From: Acanthochlamys bracteata
Taxonomy: Eukaryota > Streptophyta > Magnoliopsida > Pandanales > Velloziaceae
Length of the DNA stretch: 64,000 nucleotides
Assembly: GCA_019914995.1 (NCBI GenBank)
Contig: CM034139.1
Span: forward strand, 1,121,001-1,185,000
Reading direction: 5' to 3'
Positions within the stretch are counted from its first letter, which is position 1. Every line of letters starts with the position of its first letter. The notes under the pieces were generated by a model, which was given only the letters and a program-made list of their open reading frames with translations, searched no databases and had not been told where the DNA came from. A program made the position numbers and the translations under genes. Positions 47,560 to 59,003 of this stretch are shown piece by piece.

Positions 47560-50500
47560 CTAATGTCTGGATTTTGGATTCAGGAGCATTTTGGAACATG
47601 ACATCCAGAAAGGATTGGTTCCATGAGTATGAAGACATTTCTAGAGGTAACGTACGGATGGGAAATGATCAAGTCTTGAAGGTTATTGGAGTTGGTTCCA
47701 TCATGCTCAAGGGAGAAGATGGAAGGATTCATCTCAACAGTAAGGTACGCCATGTACTCGGCCTCAATAAAAATTTGTTATCTCTTGGATAGTTTGATGA
47801 CCTAAGTTGTAAGACCCGAATAGAGGGTGGCATTATGAAGGTCATCCAGGATGGGCAGGAAATCTTGAGGGAAGAAAAGATTGGTTCCAGCTTTTACCAA
47901 GTGCTTGGATTGACACTATCACATGGAGAAGCAAGTGTGGCATTCGGCACTAGTTTGGAGGAGATAACTCGAATGTGTCACTTGAAGCTGGGTCATATTT
48001 CATAGTATATCCTTAAAATTCTCTGTGATCGGAAGCTCTTGCCAGGGCTATTCGAGGTTAAGTTGCCATTTTGTGAGGAGTGTGTTACGAGGAAACATCA
48101 CCGTACCAAGTTTGGAAGATCATTCTCTAGAACCAAAACAGTTCTTGACTTGGTTCACTTGGATGTGTGGGAGTCACCGCAGCTTTCACTAGGAGGCGCC
48201 AAATATTTGGTAACATTTATTGATGATTTTCTCGACGATGCTGGGTGTATCCAATCCGAAGGAAGTTAGAGGTTTTTGGTGTGTTCAAGTACTTTAAAGC
48301 TCGGGTGAAACTTGATCCAGCAGTAGGATCAAGTGCCTACGGTCGGACAACGGAGGAGAATACAATAGTGATGGATTCCTTATTTTTTTATCCGAACAAG
48401 GGGATCAAATGACAGTCCACTATACCTTATACTCCACAGCAAAATGGAGTTGCGGAGCGGTTCAATAGGATATTACTTGAGCGGGTAAGGGCTATGCTTA
48501 AAGTGGTTGGTTTGCCTAACTATTTTTGGACAGAGGCAGCCAAGACGGCTTGTTATGTATTGAACCGCATCCCTTCAACTGCTATTGGGTTGAAAGTGCC
48601 AATGGAATTGTGGACTGGTAATGTTGTTGATTATTCTTGCCTTTATATTTTTGGTTGCCCAATATTTATGATGTATAAATCATAGGAGAGATCTAAGTTA
48701 GATCCTAAGTCCAGAAAGTGCATATTTGTGGGGTATACTGAATAGGTTATGGGGTATCGCTTATGGGATCCCACTGCCCGTAAGGTTTTCTTCAGCAGGG
48801 ATGTGATCTTTGTAGAAGGCCAGCTACAAAGGACATCAGAAGGTGATGATACCACTGGAAAGCAAAACTTGCTTCAGGACGAGACAATAGTTAATCCGGA
48901 GGAGGCAGAAGATGAGGAAGAAGACTCAGATTCTGTGTATGAACCAAGGGATGGGAATGAGGAAGAAGTTCCTAAGAATCCAACCCTTAGGCGTTCAACT
49001 CGTAAGACGAAAGCACCTAAGAGGTATGCGGATTATTATTTGGAGCCTATGCCTAACTTTACATATAGTCTTCTTACTGAAGAAGGAGAGCCAACAACTC
49101 TTAAGGAAGTATTGGATAGTCCAGATGCTGCCCGTTGGGTGGAAGCTATGTAAGAAGAAATTGAGGCACTCCATAAAAATGAGACTTTGGAATTAGTACC
49201 ACTTCCTCAACGACTCAAAGCTATTGGTAACAATTGGGGATTACAAGATCAAGCGTGGTAGCAATGATCAAGTAGAATGGTTTCGTGTCTGATTGGTTGT
49301 AAGAGGATACGGACAAAAGAAAGGAGTCGACTTTGATGAAATCTTCTCTCTGGTGGTTTGTTTGGCAACAATTTGTGTGGTCTTGGCATCGTGCGAATTA
49401 TCGGATCTCCACCTTGGACAACTCGGGGTGAATACGGCATTCTTGTACGGTGAGTTGGAAGAGGAGATATACATGGTCCAACCAGAAGACTTTACCGAGG
49501 TAGGCAAAGAGAACTTGGTTTGCCGGTTAGTCAAATCTCTTTATGGGCTTAAGCAGGCACCAAGATGCTGGTATAAGAGATTTGATGATTGTATCGGAAG
49601 CCTCGGATACAGCAAGCTAGTCTTAGACTCTTATGCTTACATCAAGCAGTTTAAGGGAGGTGAGTATGTCATCTTACTGCTGTATGTTGATGATATGCTT
49701 GTGGCGAGCCAAAGCATGAAACTCATCCAACAATTGAAGGCTCAACTGGCCAGTGAATTTGATACAAAGGATTTGGGTTCGGCAAACAAGATTCTTGGAA
49801 TGCAGATATGGCGAGACAGAGGTAATAGAGAAATCCGACTATCTCAGGCTGACTACCTGAGGAAGGTGTTGTAGCGATTTGGCATGCAAACAAGTAAGTC
49901 GGTATTTACCCCTTTCACTATTAGTCTCAAGTTATCTTCTTTGGAATGTCCTAGCCAAAATAAGGAAAAGATGAAGATGTCTCGAGTACCATAAGCATAT
50001 GCGGTGGGAAGCCTTATATATGCCATGATATGTATTCGGCCAGACATTACTCATGCAGTCGGAGTGGTGAGTAGATACATGGCAAATCCAGACAATGAGC
50101 ACTAGATGGCTGTCAAGAGAGTACTTTGGTATATTAAGGGTACTCTAGATGCTGCATTGTGTTACAAAGGGTCTAAATGTCTTGTCAAAAGTTTTGTGGA
50201 CTCGGATTATGCGGGTGATCTTGATAGAGGAAATCCACTTCTGGTTATGTGTTCACCCTTACTGGTGGTGCTGTTAGTTGGTATTCAAAACGGCAATATG
50301 TTGTAACTCTTTCCACAACAGAAGCAGAGTATATAGTAGCAACACAAGCATGCAAGGAAGGCATATGGATGAAGAGATTGCTAGAGAAACTCGGGCACAA
50401 ACAAGAGTTATTGCCTTTATTTTATGACAGCCAAAGTGCCATACATCTTGCAAGAAATCCAGTATTTCATTTCAGAACAAAACACATTGAAGTGCAATAT

Positions 50501-50698
50501 CACTTTGTTCGTAATGTGGTTTCTAGTGGGAGTATTAACTTGTTCAAGATTCTTACCAAAGAGAATCCCGCGGATGCTTTAATGAAGGTAGTTTCTTTTG
50601 ACAAGTTTGAAATTTGCAGAACTTTGTATAGGATCACAATGGACAACGACAGGGACAGCAGTGGTAGTGGTCACAGGTATCCTAAGAAAGCATCTTAA
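47560..50698 (+). pseudogene. Copia-2 pol (protease, integrase, RT, RNase H), broken
   Basis: Domains in order: protease WILDSGAFWNM (about 47566); pre-integrase and integrase core around 47960-48560 (LVHLDVWESP, LVTFIDDF, then QQNGVAERFNR near 48441); integrase tail and linker 48600-49160; reverse transcriptase 49290-49870, with LYGLKQAPRCWYKRF and the catalytic YVDDMLVAS (about 49685); and RNase H 50106-50690, with STTEAEYIVATQA. Stops and frame changes occur at about 47790, 48001, 48240, 48340, 48684, 48745, 49151, 49250, 49872 and 50230. No protein could be made from this. Confidence 0.87.
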
Positions 50699-50882
50699 GA
50701 AAGCAATGAAGTTGGGGGAAAATTGACTAAGGCATGATGAACTTCGGAAGTCAGCTAGTAAGTACACTAGCTCTTGCTCTGCTCTACCTTTATCTATTTT
50801 CAGTACCTCCGATGCGGGTACTTTCGTACCAACTTTTTACTTTCTTGGAAAGATATGACAAAGTGCCTTTAAGTGGGAGATT

Positions 50883-51415
50883 TGTTGGATATAAAGATAT
50901 TTTGATGAGCTTGAAATCAAGAAGTCCAACAAGTAGCTACTTGTAGTCCACTATTTAGTTCAACATAGCTTTTATGGTAGTTATGTCCAGATTCATGGGG
51001 AAGATATATTTAGATTCATTCTAACTACCACAGAAAGTTATGCTAAGGAACAAATACCAAAGAAATGGTTACCAAGCCGAAGAGTTGCCTTGGGGAGTTA
51101 GTTATTTAGTGGACAGAATCAAAGGATTTTCTTACATCCTATGTATATGTCCCAAATGTGTGGAATTTAAAAAAAAAGAATGCAAGTAAGAAAGCAAAAT
51201 TGTAAGCCTACATTGTAATCTCATCGCATAGTGATATTGATTTTGGTGTGACCACACTACTGTGAGATTTTTTTTTTTTTCCCCACGTATATCTTTGTAT
51301 TTGTGTGATTGCCTTATTCATCTTTAACAATTTTAACTTGGATTGCAAGATCTTAATATGTGCCAAATATTTCGCTATGCTATTTTTCGTTCGTGCACAT
51401 ACCGTATTTTCAACA
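50883..51415 (+). repeat. Copia-2 3' LTR
   Basis: 533 bp, TGTTGG..TTCAACA, uninterrupted. A purine-rich tract AAGTGGGAGATT (50872-50883) immediately precedes it and would be the plus-strand primer. Confidence 0.9.
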
Positions 51416-53480
51416 CTACTTGACCACTAGTCTGAGGGTGACAAGGTGTTCCCACTTTATAAGCTATATTATATTTCGTCATTAATGCTTCAAATGACTT
51501 ATTACAAAAATGAGATCCCCCATCACTAATTATAGCTCTAGGTATACCTAAACATGAAAGATAAAATCTTTCACAAATTTCAGCACTACCATATGGTCAT
51601 TAGATCTATAAGCAGTAGGAAACATAGTCAATTACAACTAAGATATAGAGATGGCCAAAAGAAATAGGAAAAGGTCGAATCTATATCCCAAACATCAAAC
51701 AATTCAATCACTAAAATATTAGTAACAGCATTTGATTCCTAAAAGAAATACTTACCATTCTTTGACACCTATCACAAGATTTACAAAAATTATAAGCATC
51801 TTTAAACAAAGTTGGCCAAAAGAACCCACTCTGTAATGCTTTTGCTGGAGTTTTCTTAGCTCCAAAATGTCCTTCTCATGCATAAGAATGACAAAATTTG
51901 AGAATACTTATAAACTGACTCTCTAGGACACATCTCCTAATGATTTGGTCAGCGCAATATTTAAACAAGTAAGGATCATCCCGAAAATAATAAGGATCAG
52001 TCTGCAACTTTTTCTGCTCCTATCTAGATTTATCTATAGGCAACATATTGGTGACCAAATAATTCACTATATCAGCATACCAAGGTGTAGCTTTAATGAC
52101 AATAACTGCTCATCAGGAAAGCTCTCAAATAATGACATATGCATGCCTGAGTTATTGCCTTCGTAGGACAATCGAGACAAATGGTCAGCTACTATATTTT
52201 CTGCTCCTTTCTGATCTCTAATCTCTAGATCAAACTCTTGCAACAATAGAATCCACCTGATCAATCTAGGCTTAGCATCTTTCTTACTCATCAGGTATCT
52301 AATTGCTATATGGTCTAAGAAAATTATTATTTAGAGCCAATTAAGTACAACGTAAACTTTTCTAAAGCAAATACCATAGCAAGAAACTCTTTTTCAGTAG
52401 TGCAATAATTTACTTGAGCTTCATTAAGTGTGCGGCTTGCATAATATGTAGCATGTAGTTGTTTATTCACTCTCTATTCTAACACAGCTCCTGCAGCATA
52501 ATCAGAGGCATCACACATGATTTCAAAGGGCAATTCCAATTAGGGGGCATTATAATGGAAGTTGTTGTGAGTTTAGTCTTAACAAACTTGAAAGCATCCA
52601 AACAATCTTAATTAAAATAAAAGATTGTGCCCTTTGCTAACAAATTACATAGATGTGAAGTGATTTTGGAAAAATTTTGAATAAATCTTTTATAAAAACC
52701 AGCATGTCCTAAAAAAGACCTCACTTCTTTCACATTGGTCAGAGGTGGAAGATTGGAATTAATATCAATATTAGCCTTATCTACCTCTACACCCTCTTGG
52801 GAGTAATATGTCCAAGGACAAAGCCTCTCCGAACTATAAAGTGGCACTTCTCCTAATTATGAAACAAATTGGTTTCTTGATATCTTTTCAATACTAAAGA
52901 GAGGTTATCTAAACAATCATCAAAATTAGACCCAAAGACTGAATAATCATCCATAAATATTTCTATAATATTTTCTACCATGTCGAAAAATATTGCCATC
53001 ATGCAACGCTTGAAAGTAACAAGTGCATTGCATAAACTAAATGGCATGCGCGTATATGCATAAGTTCCATAAGGACAAGTAAATGTGGTTTTCTCTTGAT
53101 CATCAAGAGCTATAAGAATTTGATTGTACCCAGAATATCCATCTAAGAAGCAATAGTAACTATGGCTAGCTAATCTCTCAAGCATCTGGTCAACAAAAGG
53201 TAAAGGAAAATGGTCTTTTTTTGTGACAGCATTAAGCTTTCTGTAATGAATACACACTCGCCAGCCAGTCACTAATCTCGTGGCCGCTAACTCATTACTA
53301 TTATTTTTCACCACAATAACCGCACACATCTTAGGCACAACATTTACATGACTCACCCACTTTCGATTCTGAGAAAGGATAAATAACTCCAATGTCTAGA
53401 AGTCTCATCACCTTAGCTTTTACTACTTTTTCCATGTTAGGATTAAGTCTCCTTTGAGCATCAAGATGAGGTTAGCTTCA
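51416..53480 (-). pseudogene. Gypsy-2 pol (RT, RNase H, integrase), broken
   Basis: On the minus strand, reverse transcriptase is at 53392-52853, with FVDQMLERLASHSYYCFLDG, TTFTCPYGTYAYTRMPF and the catalytic block FMDDYSVFGSN. The second RT half (52847-52608) has LPPLTNVKEVRSFLGHAGFY. RNase H and its connection are at about 52500-52067, ending in [19 protein letters not shown] and IVADHLSRL. The integrase zinc and core parts are at about 51950-51416, stopping at SGQVE where copia-2 is inserted. Several stops and frame changes are present. The order RT, RNase H, integrase marks Ty3/gypsy; the sequence style fits Athila/Tat. Confidence 0.88.
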
Positions 53481-54015
53481 TCTTCTAACAGAATCTGATG
53501 CATACACCTAATAGGGCTAATTCTCTTAATGCCAGCTATTGTCCAACCAATTGCAGCCTTATGCTCTCTCAATACTCGAATTAATTTTTCTTCTTTTACA
53601 GTTTCAAGGTCAGATGTAATAACACGGGAAGGGTTTCATGATGTTCAAGATATGCATATTTCAGATGACTAGGTAATATTTTCAACTCAAGCTTTGAGGC
53701 TTATATAATAGATAAAACCAACTTATTACTTGAAAGTGGTAAAGATTCAAAATTTTGTGGCCACTAGAATAAGCAGATAAAGAATCACACGTACCATAAA
53801 TTTGAGTTAATGCATTGTCAAGTTCTGAGTAAGGATTGTCTTGATCAATAATTTCTCCTAAATTAGCAAAGTTTTTCTGAAGAATGATATCTATTTTTTG
53901 TTAATCAACAATATAAATACTGAAACAATCACCTAAATCCTCAGGAAACTTCATTACATTAAAAATCTTAAACCCAGTAGTTTTTCCTTGAACAGTCATA
54001 CTGAGTGTTCCTTAA
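53481..54015 (-). other. Gypsy-2 protease-side region, degraded
   Basis: The minus-strand frames hold fragments before the RT (for example around 53460-53420 and 53990-53930) that fit the protease-to-RT linker, but no continuous frame. The region ends at 54015, where an LTR-like sequence begins. Confidence 0.55.
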
Positions 54016-54860
54016 TGTAAGAGAAACATGCGAAATATCAACTCGAGAGAGAGGGGGTTTGGTGGTGGTGAATTGAGTTATGGCAAAATTAAACCGAAAT
54101 AGTTCACTATTCAAAAAGTAGTCATTGAACAGTTAGTTGTTAGTTGATTTGAAGGTTACTGACGAGTGACTGAACGTTAACTGTATCCTGCACCAAAAAT
54201 TTTAACGTGGTTCGTCACCACAGTACCTACGTCCACGTCACTTGACACCGTAAGTGGAATCCACTAATGTTGAGCTAATATACAATCAATCGAGACTTGG
54301 TGTTTCACAAAACATCTCCACCACAATCGAGTCTCCTCGCAAGGACAACTCCAACAAGCCTCTTAGACTTCGCAAAGACCCTCTGGCTACAACTGCTCAC
54401 GCCTTCACAAAGGCCTAATACAAACCTGCTAACCTGACCTAGGCTAGCAAACCGAGAACTCGCAAGTTCTCCAACAACGTCTCACAAAGTTACAAGTGTT
54501 TTACAAAGTTAAACTCAAGAGATCTCCCTAACAATAATTTCTAATCTCACGTCAAGGAAACTTTAAGGAATCTCACCAAAGAAACTAACAAGAATTAAAG
54601 TAAGTACTTAGTTTGATAGTGTTCTTCTTGAATGGCAGCAAGGTAATAGCTCGGTTTTGTGCACTAAAAATTGTATGAGTTGTTGTTCTTGCTGTCCTTA
54701 ATGCTGCAGCTATATAGATGTCTTCTCAAGATTAGATCTGCTGCAACGAGTGAATCTTCCAACGGATAGGAAAAATGTACGGCCAAGATCAAAGTAAAAC
54801 GGCTAGTACAGTATTTTCTCGGTTGTCGCTACTCTGAAAATTTCTCTGATTTATTTCCTT
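54016..54860 (-). mobile_element. SIRE-like LTR fragment, minus orientation
   Basis: Begins TGTAAGAG at 54016 (LTR end CTCTTACA on the minus strand). It carries a relic of the GGGG-rich block next to AATTGAGTTA (54078-54088) and the conserved TTTTAACGTGGTTCG..CTACGTCCACG block (54200-54238) seen in the other SIRE-type LTRs here. The right limit is not clear; no CA-type end was found before gypsy sequence appears near 54890. Confidence 0.6.
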
Positions 54861-54889
54861 GGCCATTGCTAGCTGATGGGGATCTCATC

Positions 54890-55295
54890 TGAAGATTTGG
54901 AGACATTTTGTAGATCTAATGACCATAAGGTAGTGCTGAAAATTTTGAAAGATTTATCTTTTCACGTTTAGGTACACCTAGAGCTATAACTAGTGATAGG
55001 GGATCTCATTTTTGTAATAAGCTATTTGAAGCTTTGATGAAGAAATATAATATAACTCATAAAGTTGCTACACCTTATCACCCTCAAACTAGTGGTCAAG
55101 TAGAAGTGTCAAATAGATAGATTAAGCATATCTTGGAAAAAATTGTACAATCAAATACGGAAGACTAGGCTTTGATACTTAACGATGCCTTGTGGGCTTA
55201 TAGGACAGCTTAGAAAACTCCTATAAGAATGTCTCTGTAACATATAGATTTGTTGGTGGGCCAAGCAAAGTTATATTTGAGTTAGAGGCCCTTAC
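54890..55295 (+). pseudogene. Gypsy integrase fragment, plus strand
   Basis: The plus-strand frames show [16 protein letters not shown], then the integrase core with the [14 protein letters not shown] and [13 protein letters not shown] blocks (about 55015-55115), then ALWAYRTA (about 55190). Stops interrupt it. It belongs to the same family as gypsy-1 and gypsy-2 but lies in the opposite orientation. Confidence 0.8.
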
Positions 55296-55537
55296 ATGTA
55301 ATATTTTATTTTTCCCCTAATCTTTCATTTTTCTTTCTCTTCTCTTCGCTCCTTTCTTGTCCTCTCCCGACAGCCAACCAAAGGCTCCTTTTTGGCATTC
55401 GATCAGCCCCGTCCAACGCCAATTTGTCTTCTTTTTCTCTCCGGTGATCCTCTCCAAACCCTCCTCTTACTCTCCTTGCTACAATTTTGCCAGATTGAGA
55501 TTTCTTTCACCGCTGAGCAAAAGCCCTTGTTGCATCA
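55296..55537. other. Pyrimidine-rich segment, unassigned
   Basis: A CT-rich stretch between the gypsy fragment and the SIRE LTR, with an open frame from 55357 (MSSPDSQPKAPFWHS) that runs into the LTR. It looks like the 5' leader of a host gene or of a third-ORF region (compare 62270-62390), but I cannot name it. Confidence 0.4.
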
Positions 55538-56879
55538 TATTGGAAATATATTTTGATGATCACAAAGGTGAAGAATTATTGTACATAAAATGCAAATGTT
55601 TTAATCTCAGCTATTGAAGTTAGCTTTACAGGGTTCTGTCAGCATCAGCAAAATTTAGTCACCAAGCCAGCTATTACATAGGAAAAGGCTCACTGACGAA
55701 TGAAGATACAGAAATCACTTAACATGACGAATGAAGATACAGTACAAATTTAGTCACCACACAGCCAGTTATTATATGGGAAAAGGCTCACTGACGAATG
55801 AAGATGCAGAAACTACCTAGCATCTTCAGAAACTAACAGAAAACAGCAGTTGACTGCAATGATGTTCAATACAAGGAACAGCTACACCAATGTGTCAAAA
55901 TCTAACCGGACCTACTTGCACCGAGATACATCAATACATCCATAAAATCAAATCTTCAGACAAAGAGAAGAAGATACGTGCTTTGCCACCGGCGAGCATT
56001 AATTACAACCATACACATCAAATCACTTCCAAGAGTGGATGAATTAAATGCTTGATCCGGTAGAGACCCTATCACTCCAAGTCGGCCATCACTCACAGTA
56101 GCTCAACGGGCAAATTTTCATCACCTTGAAGATCGGAAAGAAAGAATGCAACGGAAATTTTTAAACGGCAGCCAACCTGTGAAGAAGGATGATAAAATAT
56201 GAAAACCTGAGCTGGAGAAAAAAATAGCATAAAGGCCATAAATTTCACTCTAAGAACCTAAAATAGCTATGCTCCTACTGAAGCCAAGAACCCAAGTAAT
56301 TTATTTTCAGGCTTCCTTTTGATCATCTCACTTCACTCACTCTGTAAACTGAAAATGTGAGATTGATTCAGTGCTTCAACCTGTGTTTTAAATTTCATCA
56401 AATGTGTGTAAGTGCATTTGTACTTGAAAGCAAGTAGCTTGAGGAAGCTTTTGCTGATAGGGGAGACTGTATAAGTGTAGGCTCTGCAATAAGAAATACC
56501 CTGGAGTAGGTAATCGCATTTCGGCCACCCTGACAAGTGAGTGTGAGTTGTGTTGTGCTTGTCATAAGCACATGGTAGTAGGTTGTTGTAGTTACGCACT
56601 TAAGATTAGTGAAGTTCACTCAAGTTGAGTGGTCGTGGACGTAGGCAATTCACTTGCCGAACCATGTTAAATACTTGTGTAGTAGCACTATAATACTTTG
56701 ATTGTCATCTAGTTGAGAATTCTTTTTAAAATCAGTCACTGCATACTAAATACTCTGTTCCAGTTCTCCGTCCGAGCATAGTCGACTAAAAGTAAACTAA
56801 TTTATTGGAAAAAGTTTTATTTATTAATAACTCAATTCACCCCTCCCCTCTTGAGTTATATATGCAGGTTTGAACAACA
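55538..56879 (+). repeat. SIRE 5' LTR
   Basis: Starts TATTGGAAATATATTTTGATG (the usual TG changed to TA) and ends TTTGAACAACA. It contains GTGGACGTAGGC..GCCGAACCATG (56635-56667) and, near the 3' end, the inverted pair TAACTCAA/TTGAGTTA (56828-56835, 56851-56858) around a C-rich loop. A ~95-bp tandem duplication lies at 55651-55835. Confidence 0.85.
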
Positions 56880-56881
56880 AG

Positions 56882-56893
56882 TGGTATCAGAGC
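56882..56893 (+). promoter_or_regulatory. Primer binding site of the SIRE element
   Basis: TGGTATCAGAGC, complementary to the 3' end of initiator Met-tRNA, two bases after the 5' LTR. Confidence 0.92.
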
Positions 56894-56939
56894 GGGCCTC
56901 AAATTCAAAAGTTTAACCACCTGAGGTAAAGATCTCCTA

Positions 56940-57855
56940 ATGACTAACTTAGTTCCTATTGCTTTTGAAGGCAGGTCGTCAAACCAACCTCCTTTGTTTG
57001 ATGGAACTAACTACGGATATTGGAAAACAAAGATGACGATCTTCATACGAGCTCAAGACTACATGCTATGAAAAATTGTTCGAGATGGACCAATCATACC
57101 CACCAAAACCAATGCGATGCGGGACCATTCCCAAGCACAAAACGAGTATACTTGATGAAGACAACCGAGCAATGTCACTCAACGCAGCGGCAATGAACTT
57201 ATTATACTACTCGGTTGACTCAAATGAATTCAACCGCATTTGCTCATGCAAAGACCGCCAAGAAATTTGGGATCAACTAGAAGTGACACATGAAGGCACC
57301 ACCCAAGTTAAAGAGACCAGGATCAACCTACTCATGCATGATTATGAGAATTTCAAAATGAACAAAGGTGAAACAATTACTCAAATGTACACTAGATTCA
57401 CTAACATTATAAACCCCTTAAAAAATCTAGGGAAAGTATTTAAGCCAGAAGAACTCAAGTGGAAAATACTTAGAGCTGTGCTACCTACATTTGGATCCAA
57501 AGTTGATGCAATTGAAGAAAACCCCAGCTTCCCTCAGATCACACTTGATGAGCTCATAGGTAAGTTAATGGCTAAGGAAGTCTCACTGAAAAATGCTGAT
57601 GACCGACCTAAAGGAATTGCCTTGAAAAGCACAGAAAGACAGGTATGTGAATTATCCTCAAATGATGAAAAAGATATTGCATTACTAACAAAAAAACTCA
57701 GGAATCTACTACGGAAGAACAAGTTCAAGAAAAGGAGAAACTATGGAAAATTCCAGCGTGAAGATGACAATTCTGAAGGAAACTGCTATCACTGCAATAA
57801 AGCAGGACATTTCAGAAATAAATGTCCACTTTTAAGAACCAGAGCGAATGACTAA
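56940..57855 (+). pseudogene. SIRE gag, first part
   Basis: Begins MTNLVPIAFEGRSSNQPP at 56940 with the FDGTNYGYWKTKM block. A TGA at 57069 and a frame change follow, after which the frame from 57076 is open to 57855. Capsid motifs are NAAAMNLLYYSVDSNEFNRI and IWDQLEVTHEGTTQVKE. A full zinc knuckle CYHCNKAGHFRNKC lies at about 57784-57825. A single TAA at 57853 separates it from the second part, which is in the same frame. Confidence 0.85.
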
Positions 57856-57870
57856 AGGAAAAAGAAAGCC

Positions 57871-58998
57871 ATGGCAGCTTGGAGTGATGAAGATGATACA
57901 TCATCAGAAGAAAGCGAGAAGTATGAAGCTAAAATTCGAGGCAAGATCAATCTCTGTCTGATGGCTGACAGCGAACACCCTAGTGAGGTAAATTCTTCTG
58001 ACTATGACACTGATGAAGATGTTCAAAATGTATTTGATGAATTACATGCAAAATATCTTGATGTAAAAACTGATAGAAACACTATAAGAGTATGTATGCA
58101 TGAACTAAAAAAAGAGAATAACAAATTAAACAAAGAGATACTTACTCTGAAAATTGCCTTAGATGATAAGACCAATGCCATCAAGGATACTTTACATGCT
58201 GACTATGACCAAATGAATTCTAGATTGTGCACCCTACATATTGAAAACAATCGTCTGGTACAAACTATTGAAAAACTTCGTGTTAAAATAAGTGAGCATG
58301 AAGCCAGTAACTCAAATCAAGCCACTGTCAAAGATATGACAGAGAAAATCTCAGAACTTGAAGAACTAAATGAAGTTCTAAGCAGGGAAGTGGATAGATT
58401 ATCCTATCCAACCATACCAAACTTCAGACCCTTCATGGATGATTATAATAATATGCTCAAAAAAGAGATTGTACTGCAAGAAGAAAATCAGAAACTGCTC
58501 CATGACAACACGGCCTTGAAGGAAAATGTTCAAAATCTGCTGGCTAAGAACAATGACCTACAAGCATCCCTGGCAAGGTTTGCAAAAGGTAAAGACAAGC
58601 TAGATGTTATACTTGGAGCACAGAGAGGAACATTCATAAAGGAAGGCATTGGCTACATTCCGACCAACATGATTACACATACTGGCAGCTATAGTGGTAA
58701 ACAACACTTTAAAATAAACAATAAGCCATCATACACAGACATGCATCAAGGGACTGTAAGTATTCCCTCCTCAAGTCAGCAAAAATATAGCCATGTATAC
58801 TATAGTGAGTATGCTGCTGACGAATCTTACTCTTCAACTCCATTCATAAAATGCTTTCACTGTGGAAGGAAAGAGCATAACATAAATTCCTGCTGGTATA
58901 AAAAGAATGCAAATAAAATTAAAATAATTTGGGTTCCAAAAGGAACCAGTAGGACTGACACTTTAGGACCCAAAGTAATTTGGGTACCTAAACATTAA
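57871..58998 (+). pseudogene. SIRE gag, second part (coiled coil, second zinc knuckle)
   Basis: Open for 375 codons in the frame of the first part. It is acidic at the start (WSDEDDTSSEESEKYE). A long heptad-rich region (about residues 45-240) predicts a coiled coil. At about residue 327 is a second zinc knuckle, CFHCGRKEHNINSC, with the usual Gly before His changed to Glu. The end repeats a WVPK motif twice. The matching region of the minus-strand derivative is 42015-43068. Listed as pseudogene because the gag frame as a whole is interrupted. Confidence 0.83.
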
Positions 58999-59003
58999 TT
59001 TTC

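Larger units (their letters stand above)
43919..51415 (+). mobile_element. Copia-2, Ty1/copia element with an interrupted 5' LTR
   Basis: The 5' LTR is 43919-44241 plus 46455-46687, interrupted by a SIRE solo LTR. The primer site TGGTATGAGAGC (46690-46701) carries one mismatch to the usual sequence. Decayed gag and pol follow, and the 3' LTR is 50883-51415. CTACT flanks both sides (43914-43918 and 51416-51420) as target duplication. It lies in the integrase of gypsy-2 on the opposite strand. The two LTRs differ at many sites, so it is an old insertion. Confidence 0.9.
35300..54015 (-). mobile_element. Gypsy-2, Athila/Tat-like element split by nested insertions
   Basis: The minus-strand pieces are the integrase C-terminus (35971-35440), a second copy of part of it (43918-43551), and integrase to reverse transcriptase (51416-53480), with protease-side sequence up to 54015. 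Copia-2 interrupts it at CTACT, within the integrase just after SGQVE. The part 35602-35971 appears again at 43551-43918 because of a later duplication. At 54015 it meets a SIRE-like LTR fragment. LTRs of gypsy-2 itself were not found. Confidence 0.8.

Noticed and set aside
55357-55617. 86-codon frame as a host gene
   Set aside because: It runs into the SIRE LTR and lacks any recognised domain; kept only as an unassigned segment.
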